From contig NZ_JACXAF010000003.1 of assembly GCF_014773395.1 (NCBI RefSeq), positions 1-64,000 on the forward strand: a DNA stretch of 64,000 nt, given 5' to 3'. The stretch comes from Neiella litorisoli (lineage in GTDB: Bacteria; Pseudomonadota; Gammaproteobacteria; Enterobacterales; Neiellaceae). Both the position numbers and the translations under genes were made by a program. Positions within the stretch are counted from its first letter, which is position 1; each line of letters begins with the position of its first letter. Positions 28,798 to 36,217 of this stretch are shown here, in pieces. A model generated the notes under the pieces. It did no database searches. It worked only from the letters and a program-made list of their open reading frames with translations, and was not told the origin of the DNA.

Positions 28798-29517
28798 ATG
28801 AAACGACATATTGTTGTGTTAGCCGCTACCCTCACGGGAGCGGCTTTTGCTGCTGCACCAGTTCGCGAAGCCAGTGGCAATTCGATAGAAGAGCGTGTTG
28901 ATCGTCTTGAGCGCATGCTTGAATCTCGCAATCAGGTCCAGGTTGAAATGCAACAGCAATTGTCTGATCTGGAATACGAGGTAGGGCAGCTGCGTGGCTC
29001 TATTGAGCTTCACGGCCATCAGCTTGAGCAGATCCTTGCTCGCCAACGTGATTTATACCAAGACATTGAACGCCGTTTGGGCGGAGCTAGTCAGGCTCCG
29101 GAACCGACTGCGCCGACCACAGTTGCGCCAGTGACGCCACAGTCAACCGCAGAGGTGACGGCAAATGTTGCCTATGAGGCGGCGTTTGGGCTGCTCAAGG
29201 GTAAGCGTTTCGACGAGGCAGCTACCGCTTTTTCGGACTTTATCCGCGATTATCCAACGTCCAATTACGTTGCAAATGCCTATTACTGGCAAGCGCAGCT
29301 GAAGTATCGTGATTCCAATTTAGTGGATGCTAAGCAATCGTTTTTGACTGTGGTGAATAAGTATCCGAAGTCATCAAAGCGGGCTGAATCGATCTTTAAA
29401 CTCGGTTTAATTGCCGATAAGCAAGGCGATGCAGCAGAAGCCAAAAAACGCTATCAGCAAGTGATCAATGAGTATCCAAGCTCAAACGTAGCGCAGCTCG
29501 CCAAAGGCAAGCTTTAA
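28798..29517 (+). CDS. cpoB: Cell division coordinator CpoB (YbgF)
   Basis: A 239-residue periplasmic protein: signal peptide (1-19), trimerising coiled coil (about 28-95), Pro/Thr linker, and a C-terminal TPR domain (about 120-235, 'AYEAAFGLLKGKRFDEA', 'PTSNYVANAYYWQAQ'). CpoB ties Tol-Pal activity to PBP1b during septation. It starts 12 bases after pal and ends the operon; a terminator follows. Confidence 0.95.
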   Translation: MKRHIVVLAATLTGAAFAAAPVREASGNSIEERVDRLERMLESRNQVQVEMQQQLSDLEYEVGQLRGSIELHGHQLEQILARQRDLYQDIERRLGGASQAPEPTAPTTVAPVTPQSTAEVTANVAYEAAFGLLKGKRFDEAATAFSDFIRDYPTSNYVANAYYWQAQLKYRDSNLVDAKQSFLTVVNKYPKSSKRAESIFKLGLIADKQGDAAEAKKRYQQVINEYPSSNVAQLAKGKL

Positions 29518-29534
29518 TCGCTAGTTGAACCAGT

Positions 29535-29564
29535 AGCCGTCGACAGAAAGTCGGCGGCTTTTTT
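29535..29564 (+). terminator. Terminator of the tol-pal operon
   Basis: A 10-bp stem (AGCCGTCGAC/GTCGGCGGCT with one G-T pair), AGAAA loop and a T-run, 18 bases after the cpoB stop. Confidence 0.9.
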
Positions 29565-29650
29565 ATGCTTGTAGCTGGTTTCTTTCTGGAATAAAAATTG
29601 ACCAAGCTGGCTGAGGATTGGCCGACCGGCGAAAAGATTGCATTTTTCTG

Positions 29651-29690
29651 TTGCAACTGCCCGTCTTTTAAGTATTATATGCGCCGCGCC
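29651..29690 (+). promoter_or_regulatory. Stable-RNA promoter of the tRNA-Lys cluster
   Basis: TTGCAA (29651-29656), a 16-base spacer and TATTAT (29673-29678), followed by a GC-rich discriminator (GCGCCGCGCC). The GC-rich discriminator is typical of stringently controlled tRNA and rRNA promoters. Confidence 0.7.
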
Positions 29691-29741
29691 GGAGGATAGG
29701 GTCTACTCTTTATCAACGCAGGCCGGTGCGCAAGTTCAGAT

Positions 29742-29817
29742 GGGTTGTTAGCTCAGTTGGTAGAGCAGTTGACTTTTAATCAATTGGTCGCAGGTTCGAA
29801 TCCTGCACAACCCACCA
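29742..29817 (+). tRNA. tRNA-Lys (UUU), copy 1
   Basis: A 76-base cloverleaf with acceptor GGGTTGT/ACAACCC, anticodon loop CTTTTAA (anticodon TTT) and encoded CCA. First of three identical copies; the cluster lies between cpoB and nadA as in E. coli. Confidence 0.98.
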
Positions 29818-29878
29818 CTTACTTCATCTCACCTGCAAACTATCAAGTTGTTCTTGCAACTTGATGACAGCGAAATAC

Positions 29879-29954
29879 GGGTTGTTAGCTCAGTTGGTAG
29901 AGCAGTTGACTTTTAATCAATTGGTCGCAGGTTCGAATCCTGCACAACCCACCA
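29879..29954 (+). tRNA. tRNA-Lys (UUU), copy 2
   Basis: Identical to the first copy, 61 bases downstream, CCA encoded. Open reading frames drawn across copies 2 and 3 are artefacts of this duplication. Confidence 0.98.
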
Positions 29955-29971
29955 CTTTCGCAACTCAATAC

Positions 29972-30047
29972 GGGTTGTTAGCTCAGTTGGTAGAGCAGTT
30001 GACTTTTAATCAATTGGTCGCAGGTTCGAATCCTGCACAACCCACCA
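29972..30047 (+). tRNA. tRNA-Lys (UUU), copy 3
   Basis: Identical to the other two, only 17 bases after copy 2, CCA encoded. No clear intrinsic terminator follows before the moaA leader. Confidence 0.98.
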
Positions 30048-30149
30048 CTTTTACTTCCTCGTTTCTTCGCGCTAAACTCAAGCAACAATTAGTTCACTCC
30101 GAAGCTTCGTGACCTAAGCCATTTAATGCCAATGATATGGTTTGCAAAT

Positions 30150-30229
30150 GACATGGTGACGTAGCCGAGACCGAGAGTCTCCGGGTTGTGCTTGAAAAGG
30201 CTCAGCCTCCCGTGCTTGGAAAGGGGTAA
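30150..30229 (+). promoter_or_regulatory. Candidate molybdenum cofactor (Moco) riboswitch before moaA
   Basis: The leader has a GAGAC/GTCTC hairpin (30167-30171, 30177-30181), a longer AGCC/GGCT pairing (30163-30166 with 30199-30202), CCGGGTT, and a 3' GCCTCCC...TTGGAAAGG segment. These blocks resemble the conserved parts of the Moco RNA motif as I recall it. The ribosome-binding AAGGGG (30221-30226) lies inside the last block, so translation control by ligand is plausible. Identified by eye, not by covariance search. Confidence 0.65.
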
Positions 30230-30230
30230 G

Positions 30231-31208
30231 ATGTCACTATCCGATGCTTTTGGTCGGCAGTTCCACTATGTGCGGCTGTCGATAACCGATGTATGCAACT
30301 TCAGTTGCAACTATTGCCTGCCTGATGGTTATCAGTGCGATGGCGATCGTAACTTTCTCAACCTCGATGAAATTCGCCGCGTGGTTCGTGCTTTTGCCGA
30401 GCTGGGGGTGGAAAAGATCCGCGTCACCGGTGGCGAGCCGACACTGAGAAAAGACCTGCCACAAATCATTGAGCAGTGCGCCAACACGCCGGGCATCCGG
30501 AAAGTCGCACTGACCACCAATGGTCATAAGATGGCGCGCCACTTGGCCAACTGGCAATCGGCCGGCCTCAACGCCATTAACGTCAGCGTCGATAGCCTCA
30601 ATCCACACGTCTTTCACCAAATCACGGGCCACAACTCATTAACCGATATTCTCGATGCCGTTGATCAGGCCCAACGAATGGACTTCGACTCGATTAAGCT
30701 CAATGCCGTGCGGATGAAGGGCATTAATGCCCATGAACTTGAAAGTTATATCGATTGGTTAAAAGACAAAGACATTTGTTTGCGCTTCATTGAATTGATG
30801 GAAACTGGCGATAATCGTGAATTTTTCCGCAATCATCACAGCTCTGGTCAGGAAATTGTTGATGCCCTTATTCGCCAAGGGTGGCAACGGATAGAACGGA
30901 GCATTTCTGCTGGTCCTGCGCAAGAGTACGGCCATCCAGACTGGCAAGGACGGGTTGGCGTGATCATGCCGTATAGCAAAGATTTCTGCGCCAGCTGCAA
31001 TCGTTTGAGAATGTCTTCGCGCGGCGACTTACATTTGTGCTTATTTACCGAAAGCGGCCTGAGTGTGCGCCACCTGATGCAATCGGATGCGGATCTGCCG
31101 CTACTGAAAAATCGTTTGCAAGAATTACTGGTAGAAAAGCACGCCAGCCATTATTTACCTGAGCACCAGGTTGGCTCGACAAGGCATTTGGCCTCGATTG
31201 GCGGTTAG
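30231..31208 (+). CDS. moaA: GTP 3',8-cyclase MoaA
   Basis: A 325-residue radical-SAM enzyme for the first step of molybdopterin synthesis. The N-terminal cluster motif is CNFSCNYC (about 23-30), with 'VTGGEPTLRKDL' for SAM binding. The C-terminal cluster cysteines are in 'CASCNRLRMS' and 'LHLCLF'. The usual C-terminal GG is present ('SIGG'). The start is ATG 30231, which yields 'MSLSDAFGRQFHYVRLSIT'; an upstream GTG would run through the leader RNA. napF starts two bases after the stop. Confidence 0.93.
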   Translation: MSLSDAFGRQFHYVRLSITDVCNFSCNYCLPDGYQCDGDRNFLNLDEIRRVVRAFAELGVEKIRVTGGEPTLRKDLPQIIEQCANTPGIRKVALTTNGHKMARHLANWQSAGLNAINVSVDSLNPHVFHQITGHNSLTDILDAVDQAQRMDFDSIKLNAVRMKGINAHELESYIDWLKDKDICLRFIELMETGDNREFFRNHHSSGQEIVDALIRQGWQRIERSISAGPAQEYGHPDWQGRVGVIMPYSKDFCASCNRLRMSSRGDLHLCLFTESGLSVRHLMQSDADLPLLKNRLQELLVEKHASHYLPEHQVGSTRHLASIGG

Positions 31209-31210
31209 TT

Positions 31211-31705
31211 TTGGCCACTGATAGAGCCAAGCGGGCTCTGTTTCGCGGTAAAGCTAACGCGCCATTGGTGGTGCGGCCACCTCATGCGCTGGCAGAAAGC
31301 CAATTCACCGAAACATGCACCCGCTGTGAAAAGTGCATTGCTGTCTGCCCCACCAATATTATCGTCAAAGGTTCTGGCGGCTTCCCTGAAATTGATTTTG
31401 GCGCAGGCGCCAAAGAATGCGAGCTTTGCAACAAATGTGTCGAAGCTTGCCAAGATGATGCGCTGAACGCCGCCAACGAGCCGGTGTGGCGTTGGCAGCT
31501 GACATTAAATGAGCAGGCCTGCTTGCCTTTCCAAGGGGTAGCATGTCGCAGTTGTGGCGAATATTGTGCGGATAGTGCGATTCGCTTTCAGCCAAAAATT
31601 GGCGGCCAATTTACTCCCGAGCTTATCCTTGAAGCGTGCACCGGTTGCGGAGCCTGCATTCATCCGTGCCCGACCAATGCGCTACAAATTCAACCAGCCG
31701 ACTGA
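31211..31705 (+). CDS. napF: Ferredoxin-type protein NapF
   Basis: A 164-residue cytoplasmic iron-sulfur protein. Cluster motifs are CTRCEKCIAVCP, CELCNKCVEACQ, a spaced CRSCGEYC segment, and CTGCGACIHPCP, as in NapF, which helps mature the periplasmic nitrate reductase NapA. The start is TTG 31211, two bases after moaA, with no obvious ribosome-binding site, so it probably depends on moaA translation. No other nap gene is in the window. Confidence 0.88.
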   Translation: MATDRAKRALFRGKANAPLVVRPPHALAESQFTETCTRCEKCIAVCPTNIIVKGSGGFPEIDFGAGAKECELCNKCVEACQDDALNAANEPVWRWQLTLNEQACLPFQGVACRSCGEYCADSAIRFQPKIGGQFTPELILEACTGCGACIHPCPTNALQIQPAD

Positions 31706-31764
31706 AGCCTAGAAGCAATCTATGTCTGGCTAGATTGGCATTATTTATTTCGTCATTTTTCGCG

Positions 31765-31770
31765 TATAAT
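31765..31770 (+). promoter_or_regulatory. -10 element of the nadA promoter
   Basis: A consensus TATAAT 51 bases before the nadA ATG; the -35 region (TTATTT) is weak. Confidence 0.45.
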
Positions 31771-31821
31771 CCCTGCGCTTAAAATTATTCCAACCACTGT
31801 CCGTTGTTGCCGGAGTTCGCC

Positions 31822-32856
31822 ATGAGTGACGTGTTAGACGTGTTGTCGCCAACTTTTCCATTCCCGCCAAAGCCGAAGCGTTTGGCTGAGGACGAGCGTG
31901 AAGCCGCCATTGAGCGCATTAAAAAATTGCTCGTTGAGAAAGATGCGGTGTTGGTCGCTCACTACTACACCGACGATGATATTCAGGCGCTGGCAGAGGC
32001 GACTGGTGGCTGCGTTGCCGACTCGCTCGAAATGGCACGTTTTGGTAATCAGCATCCAGCATCAACGTTGCTGGTAGCTGGTGTCCGCTTCATGGGTGAA
32101 ACGGCAAAGATCTTAACGCCAGAGAAGAAAGTCATCATGCCGACGCTTGAGGCGACTTGTTCATTAGATCTTGGTTGTGACGCTGAAGAGTTCAGTAAGT
32201 TTTGCGATCAGCACCCAGACCGGACTGTAGTGGTTTATGCCAATACATCGGCTGCAGTGAAAGCCCGAGCTGATTGGGTAGTGACGTCGAGTATTGCACT
32301 GGACGTTGTCGATCATCTTGATGCCGAAGGCGAGAAGATCCTATGGGCGCCAGACAAGCACTTGGGTGGTTATGTTGCCAAACAAACTGGCGCTGACATG
32401 TTGTTATGGCAAGGCGCTTGTATCGTCCATGACGAATTCAAATCGAATGCGTTACGGCAGTTGAAAATTGAACACCCTGAGGCTGCAATTCTGGTCCACC
32501 CAGAGTCGCCAGAGAGTGTTGTCGATATGGCCGATGCTGTTGGTTCAACGAGCCAATTGATTAAAGCCAGCCAAGAGTTGGATAACGACACCTTTATTGT
32601 TGCTACAGACCGCGGCATTTTCTACAAGATGCAGCAGCTGTCACCTGAAAAGAACTTTATTGAAGCACCAACCGGCGGTCAGGGCGCAACATGTCGCAGC
32701 TGCGCTCATTGCCCATGGATGGCAATGAATGGCTTGGTTGCGATCGAAGAAGCCTTGCTTGATGGTACCGGCAGAGAAGTGTTTGTTGATGAAGACATTC
32801 GTCAAAAAGCGCTTGTGCCGCTGAATCGAATGCTGAACTTTCAGGTAAATCGCTAA
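31822..32856 (+). CDS. nadA: Quinolinate synthase NadA
   Basis: A 344-residue [4Fe-4S] enzyme that condenses iminoaspartate and dihydroxyacetone phosphate to quinolinate in NAD synthesis. '[20 protein letters not shown]', '[12 protein letters not shown]' and the C-terminal '[16 protein letters not shown]' supply substrate and cluster residues. The start is ATG 31822, seven bases after GGAG; an in-frame TTG upstream is unlikely. Its place after the tRNA-Lys cluster matches E. coli, except for moaA-napF between. Confidence 0.96.
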   Translation: MSDVLDVLSPTFPFPPKPKRLAEDEREAAIERIKKLLVEKDAVLVAHYYTDDDIQALAEATGGCVADSLEMARFGNQHPASTLLVAGVRFMGETAKILTPEKKVIMPTLEATCSLDLGCDAEEFSKFCDQHPDRTVVVYANTSAAVKARADWVVTSSIALDVVDHLDAEGEKILWAPDKHLGGYVAKQTGADMLLWQGACIVHDEFKSNALRQLKIEHPEAAILVHPESPESVVDMADAVGSTSQLIKASQELDNDTFIVATDRGIFYKMQQLSPEKNFIEAPTGGQGATCRSCAHCPWMAMNGLVAIEEALLDGTGREVFVDEDIRQKALVPLNRMLNFQVNR

Positions 32857-32913
32857 CTTTGAGTGGATTTTGCTCGAACAGCGCATTTAGACAAATTTCT
32901 TAGGGCTAAATCA

Positions 32914-32950
32914 TTGACCTGATCAGGGCTTTTTCTTAATATACGCCGGC
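32914..32950 (+). promoter_or_regulatory. Promoter upstream of the tRNA-Ser repeat array
   Basis: TTGACC (32914-32919), a 17-base spacer and TAATAT (32937-32942), then a GC-rich ACGCCGGCC discriminator typical of stable-RNA promoters. It lies before the repeat array, so the repeats should be transcribed together with the tRNA-Ser gene. Confidence 0.7.
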
Positions 32951-32969
32951 CTTGAGGGATTGCCCTTGC

Positions 32970-33391
32970 ATGAGCTACATGGATAAAAAAGCAGACAATT
33001 CGATTTCAATGGTGAGGTGTCCGAGTGGCTGCTAAGCAGCGCAGCGAAAGGATAGTCACGCAAAGCGTGCTCCCAGCCACCATTGAGTAGTTAGACATGA
33101 GCTACATGGATAAAAAAGCAGACAATTCGGTTTCAATGGTGAGGTGTCCGAGTGGCTGCTAAGTCGCGCAGCGAAAGGATAGTCACGCAGAGCGTGCTCC
33201 CAGCCACCATTGAGTAGTCAGCCATGAGCTACATGGATAAAAAAGCAGACAATTCGATTTCAATGGTGAGGTGTCCGAGTGGCTGCTAAGCAGCGCAGCG
33301 AAAGGATAGTCACGCAAAGCGTGCTCCCAGCCACCATTGAGTAGTTAGACATGAGCTACATGGATAAAAAAGCAGACAATTCGATTTCAAT
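32970..33391 (+). repeat. Three 127-bp tandem repeats carrying tRNA-Ser 5' fragments
   Basis: Units begin at 32970, 33097 and 33224 (ATGAGCTACATGG), and a fourth, partial unit at 33351 runs into the real tRNA-Ser gene. Each full unit holds the first 21 bases of that tRNA (GGTGAGG...GTGGCTG), then a different insert instead of the rest. The insert closes with CAGCCACC, which pairs with GTGGCTG; CACGC/GCGTG forms an inner hairpin. Copies differ by only a few bases. The region is non-coding. It looks like duplication of the tRNA leader together with a palindromic insert. Confidence 0.9.
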
Positions 33392-33479
33392 GGTGAGGTG
33401 TCCGAGTGGCTGAAGGAGCACGCCTGGAAAGTGTGTATACGGCAACGTATCGAGGGTTCGAATCCCTCCCTCACCGCCA
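33392..33479 (+). tRNA. tRNA-Ser (GGA)
   Basis: An 88-base tRNA with acceptor GGTGAGG/CCTCACC, long variable arm (TATACG...CGTATC), anticodon loop CTGGAAA (anticodon GGA) and encoded CCA. It is the only complete tRNA of the array and is followed by a terminator. Confidence 0.97.
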
Positions 33480-33489
33480 TTATTTAGAA

Positions 33490-33514
33490 AGCCCGCGTGT
33501 TAACGCGGGCTTTT
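33490..33514 (+). terminator. Terminator after tRNA-Ser
   Basis: An 8-bp stem (AGCCCGCG/CGCGGGCT) with a TGTTAA loop and a short T-run, 10 bases after the tRNA. Confidence 0.85.
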
Positions 33515-33539
33515 GTCGTTTAAGCGCAGTTAAATGTTG

Positions 33540-33705
33540 AGTTGAAAGCTCCTCAATGCAGCTTGGGAGGGTGAGAAGCCTCGTGGGTTCGAGTCGAGCG
33601 CGCAGCGCGAGACAACATCGCCAATGGCGATGGCCCGAAGGGAAGGAGCGAAGCGACGCATCATCCCTCCCTATGTTTAGCTACTTTGCCGCCATTATTC
33701 AAAAG
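33540..33705 (+). repeat. Degenerate tRNA-Ser-like 3' copy with palindromic inserts
   Basis: After the terminator come GGGTTCGAGTC, then several short palindromes (GCGCGCAGCGCG; CATCGCCAATGGCGATG), then ATCCCTCCCT and GCCGCCATTATT. These pieces match the T-arm and 3' flank of the real tRNA-Ser, interrupted by the inserts. It cannot fold as a normal tRNA. It seems to be a decayed 3' half, the mirror of the 5' fragments upstream. Confidence 0.5.
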
Positions 33706-33818
33706 CTCGCATAACCTAGCCTTTAATCGCTTGAAATCAGCTTGTTATGACGCAATCGTGAATTCATAAAAAACTGCAATCTAGATACAGATCGCGGTTT
33801 TCTTTCTCTTGTTGAATT

Positions 33819-33830
33819 ATTGTTAACAAT
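33819..33830. promoter_or_regulatory. ATTGTTAACAAT palindrome upstream of the agarase gene
   Basis: A perfect 12-bp palindrome about 130 bases before the GH86 start. The same core occurs before the response regulator gene (38948) and before the large TonB receptor gene (45218). Confidence 0.55.
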
Positions 33831-33961
33831 TAAATGTATGGGATTGGTGGGTTTTCTTCATTAACTGATCAACATAACAAGTAGCGCTAATTACAAAGAA
33901 CGATGCGTTATTCACACGTTAACAAGAGGCTTTTCTTACGCCTCAGGAAGAGAGCGGTAAC

Positions 33962-36091
33962 ATGTCAAAAATAAACAACATCCTTCTATCCTTAATTATT
34001 GCAATGGCTCTTGGGATTAGTGGTTGCGGTGGAGGTGGTGGGTCGTCAGATTCATCTGCGCCAACACCCGCGCCGACTCCAACTCCAGATCCTGATCCAG
34101 CCCCTGAGCCAGATCCTGAACCCGAGCCGATGGGAACTCAGATTGATATTAACCTCGATATGAAGCATGTGGTTGGTGGTGTTGAGACCTTTGATCGCCG
34201 TAAGTTCATTGGTATCCATGCGTCACCGTTGGAAAACGAGTGGTTGTGGGAAAACCAATATGGGCCAAATGAATCCGATGATCTGATCACCGATTTTTTG
34301 GACGGCTATGATGTCTACCTTGGCCGGAACACCGGCGGCATTTCTTGGGAGTTACGTAATGTTGCCCAAGATCCGGCAAAGCCCGGTTTTGTCAGTGAAG
34401 CGTCGACAACGAGCCGCTCGGCCTGGGTGAAAAATCAGTTTGTCACCAACACTACTGAAAAGTACGTCAAAGGCCGCCAGCATGAACAGCGCGCGACCGA
34501 CATGATTATCGGTGCTCAGCAGCATCCATTCTATCCAGATGGCACCTTGATTAATTCGCTCGATGGCAATCAATGGGCTTTTTCTCAAGCGGATAGCCAA
34601 GCAGAACCATTTGGAACGGCTACAGGCCATTACATGGGGCAGTACCTCAGTAAGTACTTTGGCGTGTCATCAACTGATGCGAATGCTGGTCAACCTAAAC
34701 CTAAGTTTATTGAAGTGATGAATGAGCCGCTTTATGACCTAGTAACGGTTAAGAGTGAGCTGACTGAACAGCAAAAGTTAGATAAAACTCACCAAATTTT
34801 TGAATTTCACAATGCCGTTGCCAATGAGATCCGCAAAACAAATCCTGGCGCATTGATTGGTGGATACACAGTGGCATTTCCTAATTTCGAGGAAGACAAC
34901 TTCAACCGATGGGAGCAGCGCGATAAAGCATTTATCGACATTGCCGGTGACAACATGGACTTCTTGTCGCTGCATTTATACGACTTTCCCGCCTTCCAAG
35001 GAAAACAGCGCTATCGCCGCGGTGGTAATCTCGAAGCGACTTTCGATATGTTAGAGCAGTACACCGACATGCAGTTTGGTGCGCCAACACCAATGATTGT
35101 GTCTGAGTACGGTGCACAGGTTCATAGCCACATCAAGAAACCTTGGTCGCCTTACACCGACTGGGAAAATGTTGCGTCCTTTAATGCCATGATGATGAGT
35201 TTCATGGAACGTCCTGACTTAATTTGGAAGACGTTGCCGTTTATCGTGGTGAAAGGAGAGTGGGGGCGCACCGGGCCTAACCAACCTTATCAGTCACGCT
35301 TAATGCGTCGTCAGGATGAGCCCAATAGCGACACCGGCAACTGGGTTTACACCAACATGATTCACTTTTTCGAATTGTGGAAAGACGTGAAAGGAACGCG
35401 AGTCGATAGCTGGTCATCGGAAGTGGATATCCAAGTCGATGCCTATGTTGAGGGCACGAATGCCTACGTCATTCTGAATAACCTTGAGTTTAGCGATCAA
35501 GAGCTCACTTTCAACGCGCTTGGCCTGAATGGCAACACCATCGATAGCGTCAAGATAAAGCACTTTTTTCAGCAAGGTGAGGGAGGTGTGATTGAGCAGT
35601 CAACGGTTAGCACACTGGCCGAAACCATTACCTTAAAGGCGAGTGCCACTATGGTGCTCGAGCTGACCTTTGCCAACGATCTGAGCCTCAGTGAAGTTAA
35701 TCATGAAACCAAGTATTACGCTGAAAGCTACAAGCAAGCCATTGCGGCTAACCAAGCGATTAGCTTCAACATTAATGACGTTGAGCTTGGTAGTGAAGGG
35801 GAAGCGGTGCTGCGGATGGGCGTTGGCCGCGATTTTAATCTGTCGCTGCTACCGACGATTACGCTCAACGGCAAGGCCATCAGCGTGCCTGAAGATTACC
35901 GCGGTGATGACCAATACCTTAATGGCGATGGCCGTGAAAGTTTCTTTGGTTTGATTGAAATCCCTGTATCGCTGGCCGATTTGCAAGCCAACAATACGGT
36001 GGAGGTGACCTTTGCGGATGGCGGAGGTTATGTCTTATCAATGACTCTGCAGGTATTTGACACCACTCGCGCATTAACTCGGACCAAATAA
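33962..36091 (+). CDS. GH86-like beta-agarase / porphyranase lipoprotein
   Basis: A 709-residue secreted lipoprotein. The signal peptide ends in a lipobox before Cys22 ('GISGCGGGGG'), followed by a Pro/Asp/Glu-rich linker to about residue 57. The catalytic TIM barrel (about 60-450) contains 'FDRRKFIGIHASPLENEW' and 'GYDVYLGRNTGGISWEL', which resemble GH86 enzymes. Likely acid/base Glu255 lies in 'EVMNEP' and nucleophile Glu382 in 'VSEYG'. Beta-sandwich domains fill the C-terminus. GH86 enzymes cut agarose or porphyran internally. The lipid anchor suggests surface display. Porphyran versus agar cannot be decided. Confidence 0.82.
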   Translation: MSKINNILLSLIIAMALGISGCGGGGGSSDSSAPTPAPTPTPDPDPAPEPDPEPEPMGTQIDINLDMKHVVGGVETFDRRKFIGIHASPLENEWLWENQYGPNESDDLITDFLDGYDVYLGRNTGGISWELRNVAQDPAKPGFVSEASTTSRSAWVKNQFVTNTTEKYVKGRQHEQRATDMIIGAQQHPFYPDGTLINSLDGNQWAFSQADSQAEPFGTATGHYMGQYLSKYFGVSSTDANAGQPKPKFIEVMNEPLYDLVTVKSELTEQQKLDKTHQIFEFHNAVANEIRKTNPGALIGGYTVAFPNFEEDNFNRWEQRDKAFIDIAGDNMDFLSLHLYDFPAFQGKQRYRRGGNLEATFDMLEQYTDMQFGAPTPMIVSEYGAQVHSHIKKPWSPYTDWENVASFNAMMMSFMERPDLIWKTLPFIVVKGEWGRTGPNQPYQSRLMRRQDEPNSDTGNWVYTNMIHFFELWKDVKGTRVDSWSSEVDIQVDAYVEGTNAYVILNNLEFSDQELTFNALGLNGNTIDSVKIKHFFQQGEGGVIEQSTVSTLAETITLKASATMVLELTFANDLSLSEVNHETKYYAESYKQAIAANQAISFNINDVELGSEGEAVLRMGVGRDFNLSLLPTITLNGKAISVPEDYRGDDQYLNGDGRESFFGLIEIPVSLADLQANNTVEVTFADGGGYVLSMTLQVFDTTRALTRTK

Positions 36092-36117
36092 CTCGACATT
36101 TTGAGCGCACAACACCG

Positions 36118-36139
36118 GCCGCAGTAATTCTACTGCGGC
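36118..36139 (+). terminator. Hairpin after the agarase gene
   Basis: A perfect 9-bp stem (GCCGCAGTA/TACTGCGGC) with an ATTC loop, followed by TATTTGGTTTG rather than a pure T-run; a weak or partial terminator. Confidence 0.5.
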
Positions 36140-36217
36140 TATTTGGTTTGCAGCTAGGCGAACTGTTTATCCATTCAATTGATGATGAAAGCGCCTGATA
36201 CTCGTAGAGATCCCTTA

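Noticed and set aside
29861-30112. Open frame across tRNA-Lys copies 2 and 3
   Set aside because: It is a repeated translation of the tRNA genes themselves.
32970-33391. CRISPR array
   Set aside because: The 127-bp units are contiguous direct repeats without unique spacers and no cas gene is nearby.
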